From: UBA6109 sp035366835
GTDB taxonomy: Bacteria > Desulfobacterota > Syntrophia > Syntrophales > UBA6109
DNA: 64,000 nt
Reading direction: 5' to 3'
Assembly (NCBI GenBank): GCA_035366835.1
Contig: DAOSIS010000003.1
Span: 1 to 64,000 of the forward strand
Made by a program: the position numbers and the translations under genes. Position 1 is the stretch's first letter; every line of letters starts with the position of its first letter. The notes under the pieces are model-generated. The model made no database searches, was not told the DNA's origin, and saw only the letters and a program-made list of their open reading frames with translations. Below, piece after piece: positions 42,587 to 50,368 of this stretch.

Positions 42587-42634
42587 GATAGGGGTAGGGG
42601 CGATACAGTCCAATGTATCGTCCCTACCCCTATC
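42587..42634. repeat. Long imperfect hairpin, 21-bp arms
   Basis: The left arm (42587-42607, GATAGGGGTAGGGGCGATAC plus A) and right arm (42614-42634) are complementary at 20 of 21 positions, with a 6-base loop GTCCAA. It has the look of a MITE-like or REP-type dispersed hairpin (GTAGGGGCGA...TCGYCCCTAC). It is not followed by a T-run and has no plus-strand gene just upstream, so it is unlikely to be a simple terminator. Confidence 0.75.
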
Positions 42635-42684
42635 AAAGAAGGGCGCAGGAATGACGGGAAGAAGCCCGAAGCAGCGGAAGGATG

Positions 42685-42972
42685 TCAGTTCCCCGGATGC
42701 CCTGCTGCGCCGCGGACCGGATCCATCCGGAGGGCGCCGGCCGGAGAGACGGTCTCCGCCTTCTTCCGGCCGGGCTGCTGGGGGATGAGAGGCCCCTTGG
42801 AAAGATGCGCTGTTTCAGGGACGGCGGGGTCTTCATATCCGTCGGGAAGCATAGGGTCGGGCGGGTCGCCTTTCGACACCATTACGCTCCCCGCGCAAAA
42901 GACGCACAGAAGAATGATCAGCCCGTACTTGGCCCCTTCCAGAAAATGCTCGGCGTCCGCGTCCCTTTTCAT
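42685..42972 (-). CDS. Small single-pass membrane protein (putative)
   Basis: A 95-residue candidate: MKRDADAEHFLEGAKYG, then a hydrophobic segment (about 17-32, LIILLCVFCAGSVMV), then a Pro-rich polar tail. A GAG-rich site lies about 8 bases before the ATG at 42972; a longer frame to 43116 adds 48 residues of no clear character. No family recognised. The C-terminal 60 residues are Pro/Gly-rich and could be periplasmic. It lies 147 bases downstream of the outer-membrane barrel gene on the same strand and may share its transcript. It may not be a real gene. Confidence 0.4.
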   Translation of the reverse strand: MKRDADAEHFLEGAKYGLIILLCVFCAGSVMVSKGDPPDPMLPDGYEDPAVPETAHLSKGPLIPQQPGRKKAETVSPAGALRMDPVRGAAGHPGN

Positions 42973-43119
42973 TTCACGCTCGCAAACGGTCAATCGATCG
43001 GCGCTTGCCCCCTCCCACGCCGGGCCTCTTTTCTCCCGGCGCGGATTTCGAAGGACTCCATGGCCTTTGGTGATGCGTCCCTGTCCGGCAGATATCGCAT
43101 CTCCGGTGTGCCTCAACGG

Positions 43120-43671
43120 CTAAAACTTGAGGCCGATCAGCCAGGTGACGAAGAATTTTTCATCGCGAACGTCGAGGTTGGTAATGTTGAAAAGAAAGGT
43201 GGTATCCAGCGATACCGAGTCCTTCAGCTTGTACTCTGCCCCGATGCCGAAGGGGATCAGATAGCTGGTGTCGCTCTCCTTTCCCCCCCTGCGGTCCAGA
43301 TCCGCATGGATGATTCCAAGGCCGGCCTGGACGTTTGGCTTGAGTTTCGGAATGTCGGCGATGTCCAGGAAATACTTTGCCTGGGCGCTGACACCGGTCT
43401 GGAAGAGATCGTTCGTGACTCCCATCTGGAGGAGCGGTCCGACCGACAATTCGCGCGTGAGGAAATAATCGCCGTAGAGGCCGAGCGCAAAGGCGGCCCC
43501 GTCCGGCGTGTCGGCCTGCAGACCCATGGCGGCCCCGAACGCGAATTCTCCTACTTTGCTGCCGCCGGCCTTCTGCTGGGCCCCGGCGGATGACGCCAGG
43601 GAAACGACGATCACGGCCGTTGCGATTCCGGTGAGAAGACGCTGGATGCGGGATGGCTGGTTTGCTTTCAT
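43120..43671 (-). CDS. Outer-membrane beta-barrel protein (OmpW/OprF-like)
   Basis: A 183-residue exported protein. The signal peptide is about 1-31, with an AXA-type site at SAGAQ. The mature part alternates hydrophobic and polar residues in about eight strands (FALGLYGDYFLTRELSVGP, AGLGIIHADLD, IPFGIGAEYKLKD) and ends in ...WLIGLKF, with the terminal Phe required for barrel insertion. This fits a small eight-stranded barrel. GGAGA lies 8 bases before the ATG at 43671; a longer frame adds 21 unlikely residues. No specific function can be given. Confidence 0.75.
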   Translation of the reverse strand: MKANQPSRIQRLLTGIATAVIVVSLASSAGAQQKAGGSKVGEFAFGAAMGLQADTPDGAAFALGLYGDYFLTRELSVGPLLQMGVTNDLFQTGVSAQAKYFLDIADIPKLKPNVQAGLGIIHADLDRRGGKESDTSYLIPFGIGAEYKLKDSVSLDTTFLFNITNLDVRDEKFFVTWLIGLKF

Positions 43672-44030
43672 GGTTGAATCTCCCTTCTGCACAGAAATAG
43701 GTTGGTCCTGCGTTTCTGCATTCTGCGGATGCATTCGTTTTCATGGAAACGGAGGGAAAATCATACACCGGGGCCTGAAGCGGCCGGCGGTCGTCGCAGT
43801 GGCGACGCATCGTAGTTTCGCATGTGAAGTCGCTATGTTTCCCATCTTCCATCTCTCTGATTCCATAGAGCTTCCGTAGACTGGTTTAGCACGGCGCATG
43901 CCAGAAGGCGGTACATGGAAGACAACATGTCGTATTCGTTTGGTGTTTGAGGAAAGAGAGGGCCGGCCGTGCCGGCGATTTCGAAAGAAATTCGGACATT
44001 ATCCGGCAAGATGTGTATGATATTCCCTCC

Positions 44031-44266
44031 ATGGGACGGCATGGAGCGGGCCGGCGGCTGTGGATCGTTCATGAGCCGCACGCCCGGATCGCAGAGGAGC
44101 CCGTTTATCTGCGCGTTCCGCCCGGACGCGTGAAACATTGGCGGAAGCACTGCCGCCGATACGATGCCTGCGGCAGACCGTCCATTTCGTGAAGAACAGA
44201 TGGTACGACGAGGTCTACGTTCCGCGCTGCCGGGGAGCGGCATCTCCGGCACGACAGGGAGCCTGA
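44031..44266 (+). pseudogene. Frameshifted remnant of a small Arg/Tyr-rich protein
   Basis: From an ATG at 44031 one frame reads into VYLRVPPGRVKHWRKHCRRY, then DACGRP, and stops soon after. The next frame, entered at about 44185, reads VHFVKNRWYDEVYVPRCRG and stops at 44266. Joined, these give a plausible conserved C-terminus (HWRKHCRRYDACGRP + VHFVKNRWYDEVYVP) of the kind seen in small exported proteobacterial proteins, so a one-base indel near 44180-44187 probably broke a gene. No signal peptide is visible upstream. The rest of the 43672-44526 gap shows nothing else that I recognise. Confidence 0.35.
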
Positions 44267-44526
44267 CCGTGGGCACGGAGCGGATGGTTGGCGACAGGGA
44301 ACACCGGCGCGGCAGGTAGAAAGAAGGCCGAAGTCCGAGCGTGCGGACAAGAGACACCGGCGCCATCGCCATGACCGAGAAGGGCGGGCAGCCCGCCAAC
44401 AAAGTCGTGGACAAATTCCCGCGGACATCGTAATTTTCCTCATCAAACTCAAGATCGGTGCATCCGGCAACGAGGGGGCGTCCCTTCGTTCCAAGGTTCG
44501 TCCCACAGCGGGAAGGGAGGCCTGCC

Positions 44527-45690
44527 ATGAATTCCAAGAGCAAACTTCTCGTCGGACTTCTTTTTTCCGCAGCCTGTCTTCTTTTCTTTGCCGTTTCCGC
44601 CGGCGCCGCGGACCGGAAGATCGGCAAGATTCCCCCACCGCCCGATACGTCCAGGCTGCGGGTCTTCGTCCTGCCCGTGACGGCCTCGACGCCGCGATCG
44701 GGGTGGCCGTTTTCGCATGAGGAGTTCGCCCGGAAATCCCACAAGCAGGTCGCCTCCTATCTCGCCCGGACCGGCATCTACGAAGTGGTCCGCCGCCAAG
44801 ACGAGCGGCAGGTCATGCAGGAACTGGAAGATCTCCCCATCTGGCAGTGGGCCCGCAAGGACTGGCGTCTGGCGAAAGACGTCGGCAGGGCGCTCTACGC
44901 GGACTACGTCGTGGTGCGCGAGCGGGGCTTCCGCCAAGCCAAGTACATGAAGATGGTGCTGATCAATCTGGAAACGGAAGAAGCCTTCGAGGCGGAAGAA
45001 CGGGCCGTCGCGGGCCTGCATGGCACTTTCGAGGATGTGAAGGGTTCCGTCTTCAACGACCTGTTCCGGATCAGCAAGGCGGATCTCCTGGCGACGGCGA
45101 TCCGCAAGGGGCGCGTCGGAACTCCCCAAGCCGGTGAAAGCGCGGAGAAGGGAAGCCCGCCGCAAGGCGTGGCGGGGGACAGGTCGGCGGTGAAGCGCGA
45201 CGTTCCGGCGCCGGTGACGGTTCCCAGGCCGAAGGCCCCCGCCGCCCCGGAGGCCGGGAAGCCCCTGACCCCGGAAACGGGTCCCCGCACGAAACTCGTG
45301 GTCTACGATCTGGATGCCGACGCGCAGCTCCGCGTCGTGGCGTTGATTCTCGCCGAGGCGCTGCGGGAGGAGCTTTTGCAGATGGGGCTGTTCTCGCTGG
45401 TGAACCGCGAGAACATCGTGCAGGTCATGGAGGAACACAAGCTCCAGCAATCCGGCCTGGTGGACGAAAAACAGGCCCTGCAGTTGGGCAAATGGCTCGC
45501 GGCGCATCAGGCCGTGGCGGGAAGGATTTCCCTGCTGGGCGCGTCCCTCGTCGTACAGGCAAAGAGGATCGATCTGGAGAAGGCGGAGACGCTCAGGATG
45601 GCGTCACTGAAGTGCCCCGTGTCGCAGCAGGAGCAGCTGCTGGCGGACGTGTCGGGATTGGCCAGAAAGCTCGCAGAGACGGCGCCGTAG
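44527..45690 (+). CDS. CsgG/LpoB-like exported protein
   Basis: A 387-residue protein with a signal peptide (about 1-27, ending SAGAA). Two domains are separated by a Pro/Lys linker (about 205-255). The N-terminal domain begins LRVFVLPVTA; the C-terminal domain begins TKLVVYDLDADAQLRVVALI, and runs through EEHKLQQSGLVDE. This pattern (VYDxD...LREELLQMGLFSLVNREN) is that of the CsgG/LpoB/FlgO fold, where proteins sense or assemble cell-envelope structures. Both halves may be copies of the fold. GGGAGG lies before the ATG at 44527. A caspase-WD40 lipoprotein gene follows 450 bases later on the same strand, which suggests a shared envelope function. Confidence 0.7.
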   Translation: MNSKSKLLVGLLFSAACLLFFAVSAGAADRKIGKIPPPPDTSRLRVFVLPVTASTPRSGWPFSHEEFARKSHKQVASYLARTGIYEVVRRQDERQVMQELEDLPIWQWARKDWRLAKDVGRALYADYVVVRERGFRQAKYMKMVLINLETEEAFEAEERAVAGLHGTFEDVKGSVFNDLFRISKADLLATAIRKGRVGTPQAGESAEKGSPPQGVAGDRSAVKRDVPAPVTVPRPKAPAAPEAGKPLTPETGPRTKLVVYDLDADAQLRVVALILAEALREELLQMGLFSLVNRENIVQVMEEHKLQQSGLVDEKQALQLGKWLAAHQAVAGRISLLGASLVVQAKRIDLEKAETLRMASLKCPVSQQEQLLADVSGLARKLAETAP

Positions 45691-45727
45691 GGCGGATGTT
45701 TTCTGCACGCGGTCGGAGCGGAGCCTA

Positions 45728-45910
45728 AAGACGCTGGATTCCCGCTTTCGCAGGGAATGACAGAGAAGGGATCGAAAATGGCAAATTGAAGAAGCATTCT
45801 GTCGTCCCCGCGTAGGCGGGGACCCAGCGCTCTGCTCGGCATGGGGACAGATTTGAAATCTGTCCCCAGAAGATTAAGATCCTGGGTTCCCGCTTTCGCA
45901 GCTGCCCCCG
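45728..45910. repeat. Dispersed hairpin repeats with a perfect 27-base palindrome
   Basis: Includes GACGCTGGATTCCCGC with its inverted arm GGGAATGAC, and GTCCCCGCGTAGGCGGGGAC. It also holds a perfect inverted repeat at 45842-45868: TGGGGACAGATTT, one G, then its complement AAATCTGTCCCCA. The GGGGACAGATTT type of end is familiar from repeats mobilised by REP-associated tyrosine transposases, but no transposase is present. The gap from 45911 to 46141 contains further weak repeats and no gene. Confidence 0.75.
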
Positions 45911-46141
45911 GCATGTCTGCTCATAGAAGGCTGATTTAAGGATTGCCGCCTCAAAGAACGAATAACTGGTCCCCGCTTCGTTGAAAAGGAATCTTGACTT
46001 TCAACATAGAGGGAATGACAAAGAAGGGTGCGGGAATGACAAGGAAGTGGCCGGTTCCCTGACGAAAAGAAATTCTCCCGTTTACGCAGTTTCGCGAAAG
46101 CCTGGGTCAAATGACATGCCCTGGCGGGCAAGGAGGAGAAC

Positions 46142-48676
46142 ATGTCTTCCCTGTTGAAATGTCTGGTGCCGCTGTCGGCGATGATTCTCAGTTCGTGCAT
46201 GTGGGGGGCCACGACCGTCCCCGAGATCTACCTGAGACAGAGCGACATGAAGATGGAGCTCAATAAAGAGGCCTACGGGCTGGAGGCCATGACCATTTCA
46301 AAAGACGGCCGGTATCTCCTCACGGGGGACAACGGCGGATGGGACATGATGCGGGGCGGGTTCGGCACCGGCAGGTCCGCGCTGCGGTTCTGGGATCTCA
46401 CGCAGGGAAGACAGGTCTCGAAAATGAACGCGGGGGACACCATCATCTCCGTCGCCATGTCGCCCGATATCAAGTACGCTGTCGCCGGCGGGCTCGTGCC
46501 GGACGCGGGGCCCTTTTCGAAAAGGCCGTTCCCACCGCTGCAGGTCTGGGACATCGACTCGGGCCGGCTGAGCAAGCGGTTTACGCCCTTTGCGGGCTTT
46601 CAGGGCAACGAGTTCAACAGCATCAATTTTTCGGCGGACGGAAAGTACTTTCTGGCCACGGACTGGAAAAGCGTCTACATCTTCGATGCCCGGACGTGGA
46701 ACCTCGTCCGGACCCTGACCCCGGAGGGATACAGCCCGCCCGCCATCATTCCCTACAAGAGCTTCGTCGCGTCATTCTCGCCGGACGGAAAATACGTCCT
46801 TTCCGGAGGCCCCGACGCGATCCTCCGCCTGTGGGATATCGCGAGCGGGAAGCAGATCCGGACCTTTACGGGGCACAAAGCCGGGTTCATGCATGGAGGC
46901 ATCTGCTCGGTCGAATTTTCCCGCGACGGCAAGTATGCCGTCACGAATGCCTACAACGACGGCAAGGTCATCCTCTGGGACATCGAGCAGGGCGCCGAGG
47001 TGCGGCGGTTTGAGGGCTTTGAAAGCGTGATGGGCATGTACTTCCTCGACAAGGGCCTCTCCTTCTCTCCCGACGGCGAACAGGTGTTCGTCGTCGGCGA
47101 CACGATACGGGATGCGGCGACCGGCAAGATCACGACCGATCTGCGCCACGCCTGGAAGGGAATCAAGATCGCCGGCCGGAATCCCGTTTCCGGGGTCTAT
47201 CATCCGAACGGAAAGTTTGTCCTCATGACCATGGACGACGCGGCCGTGCGAATCTACGACGTGAAGACGGGAGACGAGGTGGCGGTCCTCATCGCCTTCG
47301 AGGACGGCGAATGGCTGACGATCACGCCCGAGGGCTACTACAACGCCTCGGAAAAAGGTGCGCAGTACCTCAGCGTGACGGTGGGGGAGGCTTCGTACAG
47401 CGTCGAGAGATTCTACGACGTCTTCTACCGTCCCGACATCGTGATGGCGAAGCTCAGGGGTGAGGACATCCGGGACCTGATCACGATCACAATGACGGAT
47501 GCCATCAAGAGCCCGCCTCCCGTCGTCACGATCAACCCCGTCGCGGCTCCGCCCGCCTCCCCGAAGGCCAGGGTCTGCTACAACGTGAAGAGCGCGGGAG
47601 GCGGGATCGGCGAAGTCCGGCTGTTCCACAACGGCAAGCTCATCGAATCCGACGGGTACTACAAGGAGGCGGCAAAAGCGGCTGCGGAAAAGACGCAGCT
47701 CGCAGCCATGGACGGCAAGGCGATCTACGCGGAGATGAGGAGCGTGAAGATCAAGGAGAAGACGGAGGCAAGTCCGTTGACGGCCAGGGCAAAGGGGGAC
47801 GCCGTCAGCGAGTGCAGGGACATCGATGCCGTGCCGGGGGAAAACGAGGTGAGCGTCACGGCCTTCAACAGGGACAATACGGTCCAGAGTTCCATGCAGA
47901 CGGTGAGATTTTCCTCCGCGACGAAGCCGGAAGAGCCCCATCTCTACATCCTTTCCATCGGCATCGACCGGTACAGGGACAGCGCCATCGATCTCAAGTA
48001 CGCGGTAAAAGATTCCCTGGATATGAAGGAAAAGCTGGTGGCGCAGGCGCAGACGATCTATCGGCCGCAGAATATCCACTGCGAACTGCTTGCGGACGAA
48101 AAAGCCACGAAGGCCGGCATCACCGGCAGACTCTCGGAACTGTCACAGAAGATCAAACCGGGCGACGGTTTCATCCTCTTCGCGGCGGGCCACGGGGTGC
48201 TTCTGCAGAACCAGTACTACATGCTCACGGCGGATTACGACGGCACCGTGGCGGACGCGAGCCTCATCAGTTCGAACGAGATCGTGGAGATGTCGAAGAG
48301 GATCAAGTCGCTGAGCCAGCTGTTCATCTTCGACACCTGCCACGCCGGCGGCGTCGACACCATCGTCAGCGGCCTGTACGACGCGCGGATGTCGGTGCTG
48401 GCGAAGAAGATGGGGCTTCACATCTACGCGTCGGCCTCGGACAAGCAGACGTCGATGGACGGCTACAAGGGGAACGGGCTGTTCACGTACACGCTGCTCG
48501 ACGGGCTGAACAACAACCGCGGCGCGGACAGGAACGGGGACGGGAGGGTGACGGTGGTGGGGCTGGGCGGCTACGCGAGGGAGCGAACAACGAATCTCTC
48601 GCGGGAGATCGGCCATTCCCAGACGCCGCTGATCATCAACTTCGGGAAGGACTACCCGGTCTACCGGATCCGGTGA
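46142..48676 (+). CDS. WD40-caspase (peptidase C14) lipoprotein
   Basis: An 844-residue protein. A signal with lipobox MILSSC (about 14-19) makes it a lipoprotein. Residues about 35-400 contain WD40-type repeats (FSPDGKYVLSGGPDAILRLW, FSRDGKYAVTNAYNDGKVIL, with LWDI ends). A linker of 200 residues follows, and residues about 600-844 form a caspase-like domain with His684 (FAAGHGVLL) and Cys733 (FDTCHAGG). The dyad is complete. GGAGG lies about 8 bases before the ATG. WD40-caspase fusions occur in many multicellular or complex bacteria; the propeller is usually a substrate or partner sensor. It is preceded by the CsgG-like gene and followed after 59 bases by an AhpD-like gene. Confidence 0.9.
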   Translation: MSSLLKCLVPLSAMILSSCMWGATTVPEIYLRQSDMKMELNKEAYGLEAMTISKDGRYLLTGDNGGWDMMRGGFGTGRSALRFWDLTQGRQVSKMNAGDTIISVAMSPDIKYAVAGGLVPDAGPFSKRPFPPLQVWDIDSGRLSKRFTPFAGFQGNEFNSINFSADGKYFLATDWKSVYIFDARTWNLVRTLTPEGYSPPAIIPYKSFVASFSPDGKYVLSGGPDAILRLWDIASGKQIRTFTGHKAGFMHGGICSVEFSRDGKYAVTNAYNDGKVILWDIEQGAEVRRFEGFESVMGMYFLDKGLSFSPDGEQVFVVGDTIRDAATGKITTDLRHAWKGIKIAGRNPVSGVYHPNGKFVLMTMDDAAVRIYDVKTGDEVAVLIAFEDGEWLTITPEGYYNASEKGAQYLSVTVGEASYSVERFYDVFYRPDIVMAKLRGEDIRDLITITMTDAIKSPPPVVTINPVAAPPASPKARVCYNVKSAGGGIGEVRLFHNGKLIESDGYYKEAAKAAAEKTQLAAMDGKAIYAEMRSVKIKEKTEASPLTARAKGDAVSECRDIDAVPGENEVSVTAFNRDNTVQSSMQTVRFSSATKPEEPHLYILSIGIDRYRDSAIDLKYAVKDSLDMKEKLVAQAQTIYRPQNIHCELLADEKATKAGITGRLSELSQKIKPGDGFILFAAGHGVLLQNQYYMLTADYDGTVADASLISSNEIVEMSKRIKSLSQLFIFDTCHAGGVDTIVSGLYDARMSVLAKKMGLHIYASASDKQTSMDGYKGNGLFTYTLLDGLNNNRGADRNGDGRVTVVGLGGYARERTTNLSREIGHSQTPLIINFGKDYPVYRIR

Positions 48677-48735
48677 GACAGGGAAGGACGTCCGCCATCC
48701 CGTTGCGGACGACATCGAAACGCGCGGAGGTCGGA

Positions 48736-49062
48736 ATGGAAGATTTCTACTATCCCAAGAATGCGAAGGCGCAGCGGGCCAGGCTGATCGGGCTGAAGAA
48801 GGAAGAGATGGACAGCTGGGGGGCTTTCAACGGCAAGGTCTTCCAGGCGGGAGCGCTCCCCGTGAAGACGAAGGAACTGATCGCCGTCGCGGCCGCGCAC
48901 GTCACCCGCTGCCCCTACTGCATCGCCGGGCATACCCGCGCCGCAAAGAAGGCGGGCGCCACGGACGAAGAAATCGCGGAGGCCGTCCTGGTCGCCGTGG
49001 CCATGAGCGCCGGCGCCTCCCTGGCGCATTCGAACATCGCCATGAAGGAACTGGAGGAGTGA
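48736..49062 (+). CDS. Carboxymuconolactone decarboxylase / AhpD-like protein
   Basis: A 108-residue, mostly helical protein of the CMD/AhpD family. The redox motif C-P-Y-C (about residues 59-62) followed by IAGHTRAAKKAG gives the ExxxxxCxxCxxxH site of AhpD-like peroxidatic or disulfide reductases. The surrounding KELIAVAAAHVTRCPYC is typical. GGAGG lies before the ATG at 48736; the longer frame that extends upstream lies inside the WD40-caspase gene. It probably reduces peroxides or acts as a disulfide partner in the cytoplasm. Confidence 0.88.
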   Translation: MEDFYYPKNAKAQRARLIGLKKEEMDSWGAFNGKVFQAGALPVKTKELIAVAAAHVTRCPYCIAGHTRAAKKAGATDEEIAEAVLVAVAMSAGASLAHSNIAMKELEE

Positions 49063-49098
49063 TCCCGCAACCGTCTCCGGTGCGGGAAGCCAGGGGGA

Positions 49099-50277
49099 GT
49101 GATGGCGGCGTCCGATCGCATCTGCGAGACCTCGCAATATACGATCATCGCCGTGGCGACGTTTCTTCACAGGATGTCCATGATCAGGAAATTCACTTCA
49201 AGAAATCTGCCGGTCATGACGGCCGGCCGGGTTTCGCAAGCGGTTGCGGCGATGATCGGCATTGCAGGACCGATGGTGCTCGGATACACCGCCGGACACG
49301 CCCGGCTCGGGGTAGTGGCCTCCCTCGGCGGACTCGCGCTGAGCGGCAAGAGAAGTGCCGGAACATTTCCTGAACAGGTGCGGGATCTGACATACGCCCT
49401 TGTAGCCGGAAGTGCGGCGATGTTTGCCGGATCGAGTCTGTCGGGCCACGGCATGGCTACGGCCTTCGCCATTGCGGCGGTCTCTTCGGTGGCGGGACTC
49501 CTCGGCAGCATCAGCAGGCCCCTGGCGCAGACCGCCCCTTTGTTCATGCTTTTCACCATTATCGCTGCGAATCTGGACGTCGGAGAAACCCATCCGCTCG
49601 GCGTCATGTTCTTGTTTTTCCTGGGCGGCATGTGGACTGCCGGTGTGTCCCTGGGGCTGAGACCGCTGTTGCAGGGTCTCGGGGTCGCGGGAAGTCCGGA
49701 TTGCCCGGCAGTCGTTGTGCGGCCGAAATACCCGGCCGGACTTCTTCTGGGCCGCTGGATGAGATCGCTCACACAATTGGCGGGCTGGCGGTATACGCTT
49801 CGGATCGCCCTTTGTCTCTTCATCGGCGTGGCATTCGAATGGATATGGCCGCATCATCACGGCTATTGGGTGTTCATCACGATCGTGATCGTGGTGCAAC
49901 GCGACCTTGAAGAGGCGCTGAAGCGGACGTTCCGCCGTGCCGCCGGAACCTTGTTCGGCGTCCTCCTGACATGTCCGCTCGTGTTCGCGCCGGCGTCCGT
50001 CTGGATCACGATCGGGATCATCGCCGCCGCCGCGGCACGGGCGTTTCTGCTCGATGGCAGCTACGTCGCTTACACGGCGGTCCAGACGCTGCTGGTCATC
50101 CTGCTGCTGGATTTCGGGCAGGCGCCGTCCTGGGCCGTCATCGCCGATCGCCTGGCCGCGACGCTCGTCGGCTGCGTCCTCGCACTGACCGCCGGGTACG
50201 TCGGGTGGTCGAGGATTTCTCCCCAAGCCCCTATTTCCGTCCGGGCGGGGGAGGCGAAATGGCCGCCGATCATGTGA
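49099..50277 (+). CDS. FUSC-family aromatic-acid/efflux permease-like protein
   Basis: A 392-residue membrane protein with two blocks of helices (about 40-190 and 230-370) separated by a charged loop. The second block has GYWVFITIVIVVQRDLEEAL, with the Q-x-D/N followed by a TFRRAAGTLFG segment seen in FUSC/YccS/AaeB-like proteins. The family exports aromatic acids or other weak acids with a membrane-fusion partner, but none is adjacent. The first 27 residues look weakly supported; alternative starts are GTG 49099, ATG 49102, ATG 49174 and ATG 49180. It lies 37 bases after the AhpD-like gene. Confidence 0.7.
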   Translation: MMAASDRICETSQYTIIAVATFLHRMSMIRKFTSRNLPVMTAGRVSQAVAAMIGIAGPMVLGYTAGHARLGVVASLGGLALSGKRSAGTFPEQVRDLTYALVAGSAAMFAGSSLSGHGMATAFAIAAVSSVAGLLGSISRPLAQTAPLFMLFTIIAANLDVGETHPLGVMFLFFLGGMWTAGVSLGLRPLLQGLGVAGSPDCPAVVVRPKYPAGLLLGRWMRSLTQLAGWRYTLRIALCLFIGVAFEWIWPHHHGYWVFITIVIVVQRDLEEALKRTFRRAAGTLFGVLLTCPLVFAPASVWITIGIIAAAAARAFLLDGSYVAYTAVQTLLVILLLDFGQAPSWAVIADRLAATLVGCVLALTAGYVGWSRISPQAPISVRAGEAKWPPIM

Positions 50278-50368
50278 CGTCTTTTCGGATCGCCGGGCGC
50301 ACGGACCTTCCTCCTCCGCGGCGGGAACCGCAAACGGGGATTTGTCAGACGATCGCCGTCACTCGCTT

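Noticed and set aside
43120..43671. Gasdermin-like partner for the caspases
   Set aside because: The protein has a signal peptide and a C-terminal Phe barrel signature, so it is an outer-membrane barrel, not a gasdermin.
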